Assembly: GCF_900107735.1 (NCBI RefSeq)
Contig: NZ_FNQV01000011.1
Span: 1 to 64,000, forward strand
Reading direction: 5' to 3'
Source: Bowdeniella nasicola
GTDB taxonomy: Bacteria > Actinomycetota > Actinomycetes > Actinomycetales > Actinomycetaceae
Length of the DNA: 64,000 nt
Under the pieces are notes generated by a model. That model was not told the origin of the DNA. It was given only the letters and a program-made list of their open reading frames with translations, and ran no database searches. The first letter of the stretch is position 1. Each line of letters starts with the position of its first letter. The position numbers and the translations under genes are program-made. Below, piece by piece: positions 35,925-45,298 of this stretch.

Positions 35925-36848
35925 CTAGGTGAATAGGAATGCAAAGATGAGGAAGGTTGGGATCACGAGCACCGTCGTTGCCATGACCACTCCCCTGGCG
36001 ATGTCCTGCCCGGCTCCCACGCGATGGGCTGCGAGGTACGCATTTTGGGCGGTCGGCAGGCCCGCCATGCAGGTCACCGCAAAGAGATCACTTCCGCCTA
36101 ATCCCAGGCCGTAGCGAGCAAGAAGGTATCCGATCGCCGGCTGGATCACGAGCTTAATGACCGTTGCGAGCGCAATCGGCGCGGTTGCCGCACGGTAGAG
36201 CTTTGGGGACTGGCCCACAAACGACAGCCCGAACGCAATCAAAATGCAGGGAACGGCTGAAGATGCGACGACGTCGACGACGTCGAGGATAACTGCCGGC
36301 GGACGTAATCCAGCAACCGACAGCGCTGCGCCAGCAACAGCCGCCCACACCAGGGGATTCTTCCCGACCGTGATGGCTACCGACCTCACGGTGGGCCGGC
36401 GATCGGCGGCGAGGATGTCGGCGAGCACGAAGAGCGTGGGAGTTAGAAACCCCACCTGGAACATAATGACCGGAGCAACGTGCACCGAGGAGCCTAAGAC
36501 GTAGGTCGCAAGCGGCACCCCAAGGTATGCGGCATTGGCAAGGGAGGCACCCATAGTGCCGATCAAAGTCCGTTCACCGCTTAGGCGCAGCCCCCAGCGA
36601 CCGATAACAGCAAACATCCCAGCTGCCGCGAGGCCGGAGACCGCCGCGACGATGAGCGGCGCCCCGAGTAGATCGCCCACGTGAGCGTTGAGCAGCGTGA
36701 GGAAGACGAGCGCGGGCAGCCCCACGAGATAGACGAGCCGATTGAGCGCGTCTTGCGCGGACGTCGGCATGAGTTTCGTCCGCCCGAGCAGCCAGCCGAG
36801 GCCGATGACTGCCCACACCACCGCTAACCCGGATACGACGCCGCTCAT
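35925..36848 (-). CDS. AEC-family transporter (auxin efflux carrier-like)
   Basis: A 307-residue permease with ten hydrophobic segments and the family's N-terminal VWAVIGLGWLLGRTKLMPTSAQDALNRLVYLVGLPALVFL. AEC proteins move organic anions such as malate; a sugar substrate is not known for them. It sits between the AgaS operon and the DeoR gene, but a link to sugar use is not shown. No terminator is obvious after it, so it could read through into the AgaS operon. Confidence 0.85.
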   Translation of the reverse strand: MSGVVSGLAVVWAVIGLGWLLGRTKLMPTSAQDALNRLVYLVGLPALVFLTLLNAHVGDLLGAPLIVAAVSGLAAAGMFAVIGRWGLRLSGERTLIGTMGASLANAAYLGVPLATYVLGSSVHVAPVIMFQVGFLTPTLFVLADILAADRRPTVRSVAITVGKNPLVWAAVAGAALSVAGLRPPAVILDVVDVVASSAVPCILIAFGLSFVGQSPKLYRAATAPIALATVIKLVIQPAIGYLLARYGLGLGGSDLFAVTCMAGLPTAQNAYLAAHRVGAGQDIARGVVMATTVLVIPTFLIFAFLFT

Positions 36849-36983
36849 ACGGCGATCGTGTCACGTCAGCGAGCCGCGCGCCCCGAGCGCCAGAGCGTGA
36901 GCGGTACGCACGATCCAGGTGATTGATCCTGTTAAAGTGTGGAGTCAAGGAGTCACTATCAAGCACTGCTGACGGGATCACGG

Positions 36984-37763
36984 ATGAACCGCCATGACCG
37001 CCTTGCCTCGATCGCTAGTCACGTTCAACGCTTAGGCAATATTCGGGTCGATGACGTCGTCGAGACGTACGGCGTCTCGCTTGCCACCGCGAGGCGAGAC
37101 CTCGACCTCTTGGCGGAGCAGCATCTTCTCGTACGAACCCACGGCGGAGCATCGCGCGCGCCGGACTCAGCAACGCTGCCGGTGAACTTCCGCACCGGTC
37201 GCGCGGCCGCCGCAAAGAACCGGATTGCTGCCGCGGCTGCGACGGTCGTCTCCCCCGGTTTCGTCGTGGGCCTTAATGGCGGAACGACGACCACCCAGGT
37301 AGCGCGCGAGTTGGCGGTGGCGAACCTGCCTATGCCGGAGGGCCAGCCACGCCTGACAATCGCGACCAATGCCGTGAATATCGCCTACGAAATGACGGTT
37401 CGAGCCGGTATCCGAGTGGTGGTCTCGGGCGGGGTGGCCCGCGCCCATACCTACGAGCTCACCGGCCCCCTCGCCTCCGATTTCTTTGCTGACCTCTGCC
37501 TGGATGTCTTGTTCCTCGGCGTTGACGCGATCGACGAACGCGGTGGTTACGCCACGGATGATCGCGAGGCAGCGGTAAACCAGTCGCTTGCTGCAGCGGC
37601 CCGCCAGGTCGTCGTCGTGGCTGACGCCGAGAAGCTTGGCCAGCGCGCATTTGCCCGCATTATTCCGGCGCAGCGGATCGACACGCTCATCACCGACGCA
37701 CCGGCGTCCCACCCCACGCTCGTGGCACTCAGCGAGCGCGGCGTGACCATCATGTCGGTGTAA
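36984..37763 (+). CDS. DeoR/GlpR-family transcriptional regulator
   Basis: A 259-residue regulator. The N-terminal DeoR winged helix reads RLASIASHVQRLGNIRVDDVVETYGVSLATARRDLDLL, and the C-terminal sugar-isomerase-like domain shows GLNGGTTTTQVARELA and VVADAEKLGQRAFARI. Ligands are usually phosphosugars. Repeats typical of this class are found before both the AgaS-like gene and the GH112 gene, so it probably represses both until GalNAc-derived phosphosugar accumulates. ATG 36984 is chosen; an earlier GTG at 36939 is possible. Confidence 0.9.
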   Translation: MNRHDRLASIASHVQRLGNIRVDDVVETYGVSLATARRDLDLLAEQHLLVRTHGGASRAPDSATLPVNFRTGRAAAAKNRIAAAAATVVSPGFVVGLNGGTTTTQVARELAVANLPMPEGQPRLTIATNAVNIAYEMTVRAGIRVVVSGGVARAHTYELTGPLASDFFADLCLDVLFLGVDAIDERGGYATDDREAAVNQSLAAAARQVVVVADAEKLGQRAFARIIPAQRIDTLITDAPASHPTLVALSERGVTIMSV

Positions 37764-37779
37764 TTTCCACCATTGTTTC

Positions 37780-37800
37780 TGATCGATTATGATCGGTTAT
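37780..37800. promoter_or_regulatory. DeoR-type operator upstream of the GH112 gene
   Basis: Tandem decamers GATCGATTAT and GATCGGTTAT (9 of 10 identical) run head to tail at 37781-37800. The 16 bases 37780-37795 match the site before the AgaS-like operon in 15 of 16. It lies 64 bases upstream of the GH112 start codon, immediately after the DeoR gene, and fits a shared operator of that regulator. Confidence 0.7.
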
Positions 37801-37863
37801 GCTCCATTGAGTCGTCAGTGAGGACATCTCGCGCCTGTTTCTCCCCGGACCTATACCGCGTCG

Positions 37864-40075
37864 TTGGCCCCAAGCAGTGACGGTGGTCGTCTTACGCTCC
37901 CCATCGAGGAGGGGATGGATGAGGAAATCCGCGCCCTTGTCGAACGTCTCCGGCCCGACGCCGTACGCAATTCCGATGGGACGGAACTTCCAGACATCGC
38001 AGCCGAGCTCGTCGAGAAGGTCTACTCGGCATACTTCCCGGCGCGCGGCAACATGGATTTCGCGCGGGCAAACCCCGAGACCCTGACCCACATGTTCCTC
38101 ATGTCCGCGCCGATCACGGCGCTCGGCGAGAACGCACTATCGATCCGATTGATCGATGGCTACTTCACCGACCAGCTGCGCCCCGATACGAGCGAGGCAG
38201 CGCTCGCCTACCTGCAGGTCATCGACCGCACGAGCGGGAGCGAACTCGATCGCAGCGCCTACCGCATCGAGGGCGAGGGCCACGACGCGACCGTCGTCAT
38301 CACCTCCCCCACGCCCTACCACGTCTACACGGCGGCCTTCCTTGCCGAGCAGGTCTGGGACTCCACCCAGATGTACAACTACATCACCAACGATTGGCAC
38401 CTGGATCCCAGCCGCGAGAGGGTCCGGCCCTACGAGGTGCGCCTGCCCAAGGTCTGGGATTTCATGCGCGATGCCATCAAGGACTGGTGCGAGGCCCACC
38501 CCGAGGTCGACGTCGTTCGGTTCACGACGTTCTTCTACCACTTCACCCTCGTGTTCAACTCCGAGGGCGTCGAAAAGTTCGTCGACTGGTTCGGCTACTC
38601 GGCGTCCGTCTCGCCCGAGGCGCTACAGGAGTTCGCCACTGAATACGGCTATGAGCTGAGCGCGGAGGACTTCGTGGACGCGGGCTACTACAACTGCCCA
38701 TTCCGGGTCCCCACGAGCGCCTACCGCGATTGGATCGCCTTCCAGCACCGCTACGTCACGGGCAAGGTCAAGGTCCTCGTTGACGCCGTCCATGAGGCCG
38801 GCAAAGAAGCCATGATGTTCCTCGGCGATAACTGGATGGGCACCGAGCCCTACGGCGAACTGTTCCCGAGCATCGGGATGGACGCCGTCGTGGGTTCGGT
38901 GGGCTCGGCGGCGACGTGCCGCATGATCAGCGACATTCCCGGCGTGAAGTACACCGAGGGCCGCTTCCTGCCCTATTTCTTTCCCGACGTTTTTAACCCC
39001 GAGGGTGACCCGGTTGGCGAAGCCAACGAATCGTGGTTGACGGCTCGACGAGCCATCGTCCGCTCGCCGCTGACCCGTATCGGCTACGGCGGCTACCTCT
39101 CGCTTGCCACCCAGTTCCCGACTTCATAACCGCATCGAGGAAATCATTACCGAATTCCGCTCGCTGCACGAGATGTCGGGGGGCGAGCGCCCCGCGACCT
39201 CACGCCACAAGGTCGCGATCCTCAATTCCTGGGGCAGCCTGCGAACCTGGCAGACACACATGGTCGCCCACGCCAAGTGGTACAAGCAGATCTACACCTA
39301 CCTCGGCGTGATCGAGTCCCTCGCGGGCCTGCCCTTTGACATCGAATGGCTCTCCTTTGACGACATCCGCGAGGGCGTGCCCGACGATATTGCCGTCCTC
39401 AGCAACGCGGGTGCGGCCGGAACCGCGTTTTCCGGCGGCGATAACTGGGCCGATGAGAAGGTCGTGACGGCCGTGCGGCGCTTCGTCGCCGGCGGTGGCG
39501 GCTTCATCGGTGTGGGTGAGCCCTCGGCCTATACCCCGCCGGCGCGGCAGGGCTATCCGCAGGCAGGAGCGGGAGCGATCCTCCAGCTTGCCGACGTGCT
39601 CGGTGTCGACCGCGAAACCGGATGGTCGCTCTCGACGAATAAGTACCCCCAGGTAAGCGATCACGAGATCGCCTCCAAGCTCGGCGAGGAGTTGTGGGCC
39701 GGGGAACGTCCCGGCGATGTATTCGCTACGACGGCGAGCATTGTGCGGCTGCACGAGGACAGCGTCGATATTGCCGTCAACTCCTATGGCGAGGGACACG
39801 CGGTCTACCTGGCAGGCCTGCCGTACTCGGTGGAAAACGCGAGGCTGTTACACCGCGCGATTATCTGGGCCGCGACCGGCGGCCAGCATGACCTGCGCGA
39901 GGTGTGGTTCACGAGCGATCCCGCGGTGGAAGTCGCTTTCTACCCCGGCGCCGGCCGACTGTTTGTTTATAACTCCAGCCACGAGAGCCGCCAGGCCGTG
40001 CTTTACGGTCCGGCCGGAGAGGGACTGGAGGTCAGCCTGCGCGACCTCCAGTCCACCTGGATCGAGCTCGACTAG
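37864..40075 (+). pseudogene. GH112 galacto-N-biose/lacto-N-biose phosphorylase, frameshifted
   Basis: Phosphorolysis of Gal-beta-1,3-GalNAc or -GlcNAc to galactose 1-phosphate plus N-acetylhexosamine. The N-terminal 421 codons (from TTG 37864) match the bifidobacterial enzyme almost throughout (IRNSDGTELP-like start, DVVRFTTFFYHFTLVFN, FLGDNWMGTEPY containing the likely catalytic acid Asp322, GVKYTEGRFLPYFFPD). The frame stops at 39127-39129, and the rest (HKVAILNSWGSLRTW ... GLPYSVENARLL) continues in the next frame to 40075. Compared with the family, two bases appear to be missing (or one is extra) at 39115-39135. Total length, about 737 codons, is near the usual 750, so either a real inactivation or a sequencing error. 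Confidence 0.9.
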
Positions 40076-41598
40076 CGATCCTCGTCCGGATCGGTCCACA
40101 GGCCCGCGTCGCGCTCGTGCCAGAGCTCTTCGCGGGCTTCGGTCTTGGCGTCCATCCGCTCGCGGTATTCGCGGCGCCGGTCCTTCGTCGTTCGCCGGCT
40201 GCGCTCATCGAGTCGGTTGTCGGTGCCGCGGGCCCCAAGGAGTTCGGCGCCCGTCGTCATCGTCGGCTCCCAGTCGAAGATGACGCCACCGTCCATGGAA
40301 CCGATGACGACTTCATCGCCGGGCGTGGCGCCGGCCTCAAACAGGCCGTCTTCCACGCCGAGCGTCGTGAGGCGATCGGCGAGGTAGCCGACGGCCTCGT
40401 CGTTGGCGAAGTCCGTTTGGCGCACCCAGCGTTCCGGCTTGCTGCCGCGGATCTGGAAGACCGGCTGGCCGCCGCGTTCATGCCGCGTGATGGTGAAGGC
40501 GGGCCCTGCCTCCTCGCGCGTGGCGAGCGGACGTAGCACGACGCGTTCTTCCGGTTGCGGTTCTTTCGCGCGGGCGCGCAGCACGGCCTCGCCGAGCGCG
40601 TATCCGAGTTCCGTGAGGCCCTCGTGGGTGGCCGTCGAGATCTTGATGACCGCGTAGCCCTGCTCGCGCAGATCCCCCTCGACGAACTCGGCGAGTTCGC
40701 GGGCTTCGGGGACATCGATCTTGTTCAGCACGACGATGCGTTCGCGCTCCATCAGCGGGATTGTGCCGCCGGAGATATCGAGATCGGCCGCGTACTGGGA
40801 GAGCTCGGCCTCCAGCGCGTTCAGGTCCGAGATCGGATCGCGGTTGGGCTCCAGTGTGGCGCAATCGAGCACGTGGACGATGACGGCGCATCGCTCGATA
40901 TGGCGCAGAAACTCGAGCCCGAGGCCCTTGCCCTGCGCGGCGCCCGGGATGAGGCCAGGCACGTCGGCGATGGTGTAGCGCTTGTCCCCCGCAACGACGA
41001 CGCCGAGGTTAGGCACGAGGGTCGTGAACGGGTAATCGGCGATCTTCGGGCGCGCCGCACTCATCGCGGCAATGAGCGAGGATTTTCCGGCCGAGGGGAA
41101 GCCCACGAGCGCGACGTCCGCAATCGATTTGAGCTCGAGCACGAGGTCGCGTTCCTCGCCCGGTTCACCGAGCAGCGCGAAACCGGGTGCCTTGCGCTGG
41201 GGCGAGGCGAGGGCCGCATTGCCGAGACCACCCTTGCCGCCGGCGGCGGCAATGTACTGGGTGCCAGCGCCCACGAGGTCGGCAAGGACCTGCCCGTCAC
41301 GTGATTTCACGACGGTGCCATCGGGCACCCGCAAGATGAGGTCCTCCCCGTTGGCACCTACCCGCAGGTCGCCCTTGCCCTGTGTGCCCGAGGTGGCGCG
41401 GCGATGCGGCAAGCGGTGGTAATCGGCCAGGGTGGTGATCTGCGGGTCGACCTCGAGAATGATGTTGCCGCCGTTACCGCCATTAGCGCCGTCGGGTCCA
41501 CCGAGCGGCTTGAACTTTTCTCGGCGCACCGATGAGCAGCCGTTGCCGCCGTCGCCCGCCTTGGCGTGGAGCGTGACGCGGTCGATGAATGTCGCCAT
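40072..41598 (-). CDS. obg: Obg-family GTPase
   Basis: Essential ribosome-assembly and stress GTPase, 508 residues. The glycine-rich Obg domain fills residues 1-160 ([13 protein letters not shown]). G-domain motifs are [23 protein letters not shown] and NKID. The C-terminal OCT domain (about 335-430) ends in [14 protein letters not shown], followed by an Arg-rich tail typical of actinobacteria. It follows rpmA after a hairpin. Its stop shares CTAG with the convergent GH112 gene. Confidence 0.96.
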   Translation of the reverse strand: MATFIDRVTLHAKAGDGGNGCSSVRREKFKPLGGPDGANGGNGGNIILEVDPQITTLADYHRLPHRRATSGTQGKGDLRVGANGEDLILRVPDGTVVKSRDGQVLADLVGAGTQYIAAAGGKGGLGNAALASPQRKAPGFALLGEPGEERDLVLELKSIADVALVGFPSAGKSSLIAAMSAARPKIADYPFTTLVPNLGVVVAGDKRYTIADVPGLIPGAAQGKGLGLEFLRHIERCAVIVHVLDCATLEPNRDPISDLNALEAELSQYAADLDISGGTIPLMERERIVVLNKIDVPEARELAEFVEGDLREQGYAVIKISTATHEGLTELGYALGEAVLRARAKEPQPEERVVLRPLATREEAGPAFTITRHERGGQPVFQIRGSKPERWVRQTDFANDEAVGYLADRLTTLGVEDGLFEAGATPGDEVVIGSMDGGVIFDWEPTMTTGAELLGARGTDNRLDERSRRTTKDRRREYRERMDAKTEAREELWHERDAGLWTDPDEDR

Positions 41599-41631
41599 GA
41601 TGGGCCCTCCTAGGGGTCTGGCTTTTCAACA

Positions 41632-41666
41632 CTAACGGGCGGACAGCCAAGCTGCCCGCCCGTTAG
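41632..41666 (-). other. Intercistronic hairpin between rpmA and obg
   Basis: An 11-base stem CTAACGGGCGG (41632-41642) pairs with CCGCCCGTTAG (41656-41666), with a further CAGC/GCTG stem inside. No T-run follows on the - strand, so it is more likely an mRNA-processing or attenuation structure that lowers obg expression relative to the ribosomal proteins than a strict terminator. Confidence 0.6.
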
Positions 41667-41698
41667 GATCTGCGCGACGGAAACCGTGCGCGAGTGTC

Positions 41699-41956
41699 TT
41701 AGGCGTCCTGCAGGACGACGTCCACAACCTTGCGGCCGCGGCGATCCGCGAAGCGAACCGCACCGGCTTCAAGCGCGAACAGCGTGTCGTCGCCGCCCCG
41801 GCCAACGTTCTGGCCGGCATGGAACTTGGTGCCACGCTGACGGACGAGGATCTCGCCAGCCTTGACGATCTGGCCGCCGAAGCGCTTCACGCCGAGGCGC
41901 TGAGCGTTGGAATCGCGGCCGTTGCGAGTAGAGCTCGCACCCTTCTTTGTTGCCAT
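41699..41956 (-). CDS. rpmA: 50S ribosomal protein bL27
   Basis: Large-subunit protein near the peptidyl-transferase centre. The 85-residue sequence begins [20 protein letters not shown], with no cleavable Firmicutes-type leader, and contains [20 protein letters not shown]. It lies 27 bases downstream of rplU and is certainly co-transcribed with it. Confidence 0.97.
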   Translation of the reverse strand: MATKKGASSTRNGRDSNAQRLGVKRFGGQIVKAGEILVRQRGTKFHAGQNVGRGGDDTLFALEAGAVRFADRRGRKVVDVVLQDA

Positions 41957-41983
41957 GATGTCCCTCTCTGACTTTTCGGCGCG

Positions 41984-42310
41984 TTAGCCGTTGTCGATGC
42001 CGGTGATCTTCAAGCGGGTGAGCTTCTGACGATGGCCCATGCGCTTGCGGTAACCGGACTTGTTCTTGTACTTCACGATGGAGATCTTCGGGCCCTTGTC
42101 GTCGCGGACGATCTCTGCCGTCACGGCGACCTTGGCCAGGTCCTTCGCGCCCGTGGTGATCTTGTCGCCGTCCACGAGCATGAGGGGCGCTAGTTCAACG
42201 GAGTCGCCGATCTCGCCGGCCATCCGGTCAACGACGACAACGTCACCGACGGACACCTTCTCCTGTCGGCCGCCGGCCTTGACGATCGCATACACCACGT
42301 TGCTGCTCAT
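41984..42310 (-). CDS. rplU: 50S ribosomal protein bL21
   Basis: Large-subunit protein of 108 residues with [18 protein letters not shown] at the start and [26 protein letters not shown] at the end. First of the rplU-rpmA-obg run. A long hairpin at 42326-42364 ends 15 bases before its ATG and no strong Shine-Dalgarno is visible, so its translation may depend on that structure. Confidence 0.97.
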   Translation of the reverse strand: MSSNVVYAIVKAGGRQEKVSVGDVVVVDRMAGEIGDSVELAPLMLVDGDKITTGAKDLAKVAVTAEIVRDDKGPKISIVKYKNKSGYRKRMGHRQKLTRLKITGIDNG

Positions 42311-42325
42311 CTCTGTCGATTCGGG

Positions 42326-42364
42326 CGTAGCTTAGCCGCGATCTGATCGCGGGAGGGCTACGCA
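42326..42364 (-). promoter_or_regulatory. Structured leader of rplU
   Basis: An outer stem GCGTAGC (42326-42332) with GCTACGC (42358-42364) encloses an inner stem CCGCGATC with GATCGCGG (42337-42353). It lies just upstream of the rplU start. It could be an autoregulatory leader for bL21 or an attenuator between rne and rplU; no T-run follows. Confidence 0.55.
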
Positions 42365-42458
42365 ATGTTTCTACGTACGAAGCGCCGATTGGCGCACCGA
42401 GGATCTAGATTACGTTACTTGCCGCCCGGGCGGCAACCTCCAGATCCCGTTGGGTTGG

Positions 42459-44930
42459 CTATTTTGTTGTGTCCTTGGGCACGTCGGGCGCGACCGTCGA
42501 GCTTGTGGCTCGCCGGGAACGCCGTGCGGGCTTGGACGAGCCCTCACCGGCAACGACGCTCGCGGTACCGGCCGCGATCGTCGGGCTCTGCTCGATGACG
42601 ACCGGCTCGCTGATCGCATCGGGGGCCTGCGAGGAGGATGTTGCGCGGCGGCGCTTGCGCGGTTTGGACTCCGGCTGCTTCACTTCCGGCTCCGGCTTTT
42701 CCTCCGGCTCCGGCGTCGCGTCGACCTTGGCGATGGCCTCGCTGACCGCACGCTCCTCGGCCTCCTCCTTGGCGTGGCTGCCCGCGGCTGCCGCGGCAAT
42801 CGTCGCGAGCGTGGCCTTGACGGCCTCGCGGGCTTGCGCTGCGGCGTCGTCGTCATCGGGGATGTCCTCGGAGGCGCCCTTATCAGGTGACGGCGCTGCG
42901 TCGTGATTGTGGGAGCTTGTGGACTTCTTCTTGCGGGACCGGCCCGAGCGCTGCTCGCCGCTGGCCTCCTTTTCGACGGGTTCGTCGTGGACGAGGAAGC
43001 CGCGTCCACCGCAGTGTTCGCATGGCTCCGAGAACGCCTCCACGAGGCCCTGGCCCACACGCTTGCGGGTCATCTGTACGAGCCCGAGGCTCGTGACCTC
43101 GGCGACCTGGTGGCGGGTGCGGTCCCGCCCCAGACACTCAATCAGTCGGCGCAGGACGAGGTCGCGGTTGGATTCGAGCACCATGTCGATGAAGTCAATG
43201 ACGATGATGCCGCCGATGTCGCGCAGCCTCAGCTGGCGAGCGATCTCCTCGGCCGCTTCAATATTGTTCTTCGTGACCGTCTCTTCCAGCGTCCCGCCCT
43301 TGCCGGTGAACCGGCCGGTGTTGACGTCGATCACGGTCATGGCTTCCGTCCGGTCGATGACCAGCGAGCCGCCGGAGGGCAGCCAGACCTTGCGGTCCAT
43401 TCCCTTAGCGAGCTGCTCATCGATCCGCATCGCGGTAAAGACGTCCTCCGACTTGTTCCACTTCTCGATTCGGTCAACGAGATCCGGGGACATGTCCTTG
43501 ACGTAGCTGGAGACCGTTGAATAGGCCTCCTCGCCCGAGATGACAAGCTTGGCAAAGTCCTCGTTGAAGACATCGCGCACGACGCGCACGGCGAGCTCGG
43601 GTTCGCCCTTGAGCAGCACCGGCGCTGACTTGGCCTTCTTCGACTTCTTCTGGATGTCCTTCCAGATCGACATGAGGCGGTCGACGTCGCCGCGCAATTG
43701 CTCTTCGGTCGCGCCCTCGGCCGCGGTACGGACAATAACGCCCGAGCCGTCGGGAACGATGTCCTTCAGCAGCTTCTTCAGCCGAGTCCGCTCCGATTCG
43801 GGCAACTTGCGAGAAATACCGGTCATCGCGCCCGAAGGGACGAGGACGAGGTAGCGTCCGGCAAGCGTGACCTGGCTCGTGAGGCGGGCACCCTTGTGCC
43901 CGATCGGATCCTTGGTGACCTGCACGAGGACAGAGTCTCCGGAGGACAGCGCCTGTTCGATACGACGAGGCTGGCCATCGAGGTTGACGGCATCCCAGTT
44001 CACCTCGCCGGCGTATAGCACGGCATTGCGGCCCTTGCCGAGGTCAACGAAGGCCGCCTCCATAGAGGGCAACACATTTTGTACGCGACCAAGGTAGACG
44101 TTGCCGACCATCGAAGTTTGGGTGCGGCGCGCGACGTAATGCTCGACGAGGATGTCGTCTTCGAGGACGGCGATCTGGTTCAGGCCATCCTTTTCGCGCA
44201 CGACCATGATGCGGTCGACGCTCTCGCGGCGAGCGAGGAACTCGGCTTCGGTGATGACCTGACGGCGCCTGCCTGCTTCCCGGCCTTCCTTGCGGCGCTG
44301 GCGCTTGGCTTCGAGCCGGGTCGAGCCCTTCAGCGGGGTGACTTCGGCACGGGCACGCTCGCCGGCATCGCGGCGCCGACGGCGGCGCGTGCGGCGCGAT
44401 GAGCCCTGCTCATCGCTATCGTCGTCCTCATCGTCATCGTCCGAGGACTCGTTGGGCTGGGAGGTCTCCTTATTATCGGAGTCTTGATCGGTGCCCTCTT
44501 GCGACTTGCGGCCGCGTCCGCCGCGGCCACCGCGGCGGCGGCGCCGAGTGCTTGAGCCACCGGAGCGGTTCTCATCATTGTCCGACTCGTCCTGCTCCTC
44601 CGCTTCATCTGCGCTGTCGTCCGCATCTTCGTCATCGGAGTCATCCTCGGCAGGCTCGTTGCGCGCCGGGCGCGGGTTGCGGGTGATCTCGGGCGGCTGG
44701 AAGAGCAGGGTCGCGGCCGGAATTTCGATGCCAGCCTCGGTCTCGTCCTCTTCGACAGTCTCGTCCTCGTCCGTCACCTCGTCGTCATCGGCCTTGAGTC
44801 CGAGTTCCTGTAAGACGTCGAGTTTTTGATCCTCGGTCCGCTTCTTAGCCGGCGCTTTGCGTCGCGCCGAGGGCGCTGCCGGTGCGGATGAAAAGAGCGG
44901 CAAATCTGCCGCGTCGGGCGTAGTGTCCAC
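42459..44930 (-). CDS. rne: Ribonuclease E/G
   Basis: Endoribonuclease that starts mRNA decay and processes rRNA and tRNA. The 823-residue protein has the actinobacterial layout. Residues 25-230 are acidic and Arg-rich (disordered RNA/partner-binding region), then an S1-like domain, the RNase H-like and DNase I-like catalytic regions with the metal-binding VIDVNTGRFTGKGGTLEETV and IVIDFIDM, and the Zn-link CEHCGGRGF near residue 650, then a C-terminal low-complexity tail. GTG 44930 with AGGAG nine bases upstream is the start. The frame upstream is open but not family-like. Confidence 0.95.
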   Translation of the reverse strand: MDTTPDAADLPLFSSAPAAPSARRKAPAKKRTEDQKLDVLQELGLKADDDEVTDEDETVEEDETEAGIEIPAATLLFQPPEITRNPRPARNEPAEDDSDDEDADDSADEAEEQDESDNDENRSGGSSTRRRRRGGRGGRGRKSQEGTDQDSDNKETSQPNESSDDDDEDDDSDEQGSSRRTRRRRRRDAGERARAEVTPLKGSTRLEAKRQRRKEGREAGRRRQVITEAEFLARRESVDRIMVVREKDGLNQIAVLEDDILVEHYVARRTQTSMVGNVYLGRVQNVLPSMEAAFVDLGKGRNAVLYAGEVNWDAVNLDGQPRRIEQALSSGDSVLVQVTKDPIGHKGARLTSQVTLAGRYLVLVPSGAMTGISRKLPESERTRLKKLLKDIVPDGSGVIVRTAAEGATEEQLRGDVDRLMSIWKDIQKKSKKAKSAPVLLKGEPELAVRVVRDVFNEDFAKLVISGEEAYSTVSSYVKDMSPDLVDRIEKWNKSEDVFTAMRIDEQLAKGMDRKVWLPSGGSLVIDRTEAMTVIDVNTGRFTGKGGTLEETVTKNNIEAAEEIARQLRLRDIGGIIVIDFIDMVLESNRDLVLRRLIECLGRDRTRHQVAEVTSLGLVQMTRKRVGQGLVEAFSEPCEHCGGRGFLVHDEPVEKEASGEQRSGRSRKKKSTSSHNHDAAPSPDKGASEDIPDDDDAAAQAREAVKATLATIAAAAAGSHAKEEAEERAVSEAIAKVDATPEPEEKPEPEVKQPESKPRKRRRATSSSQAPDAISEPVVIEQSPTIAAGTASVVAGEGSSKPARRSRRATSSTVAPDVPKDTTK

Positions 44931-44978
44931 GCTAGTACTCCTGTCGGCAACGCCGCACACCACGCGCCGATTGGCGGG

Positions 44979-44999
44979 GGTGCACCACACAGGTGCACC
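44979..44999 (-). promoter_or_regulatory. GGTGCACC twin repeat/hairpin in the rne leader
   Basis: Two copies of the self-complementary octamer GGTGCACC are separated by five bases about 50 bases upstream of the rne start. As RNA this forms an 8-bp stem with a 5-base loop; as DNA it could be a paired operator. A leader hairpin is the usual seat of RNase E autoregulation in other bacteria, which makes such a role worth testing here. Confidence 0.45.
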
Positions 45000-45298
45000 A
45001 AAAGTCTGACAATCAGCCGTATTTCACCAGGAAACGGGCTGGTTCCGATCTGCTGTCTGCAGCGACGATAACTACGGCGCATCAAGCGGATCGGACAGCC
45101 ACGGCGCAGGTGCGCTACACCGTGGTGCTGGTTGAAAGTATCGCACACTACGGTCCGCTTCTCGCGCTGCGGGACATCGACACGCCGGAGGCGAAAGAAA
45201 AAGGACCCCTCCGTTGAATGCCGCCTTTTCCGAAATGTCCGGTTTGCAGGCCTAACTTTGACACTGTGTCGACATCGATCCGACACCACTGTCAGGAA

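Noticed and set aside
39104-39129. Programmed +1 frameshift in the GH112 gene
   Set aside because: No Shine-Dalgarno-like stimulator or known slippery element is evident and no GH112 enzyme is known to use recoding; mutation or sequencing error is simpler.
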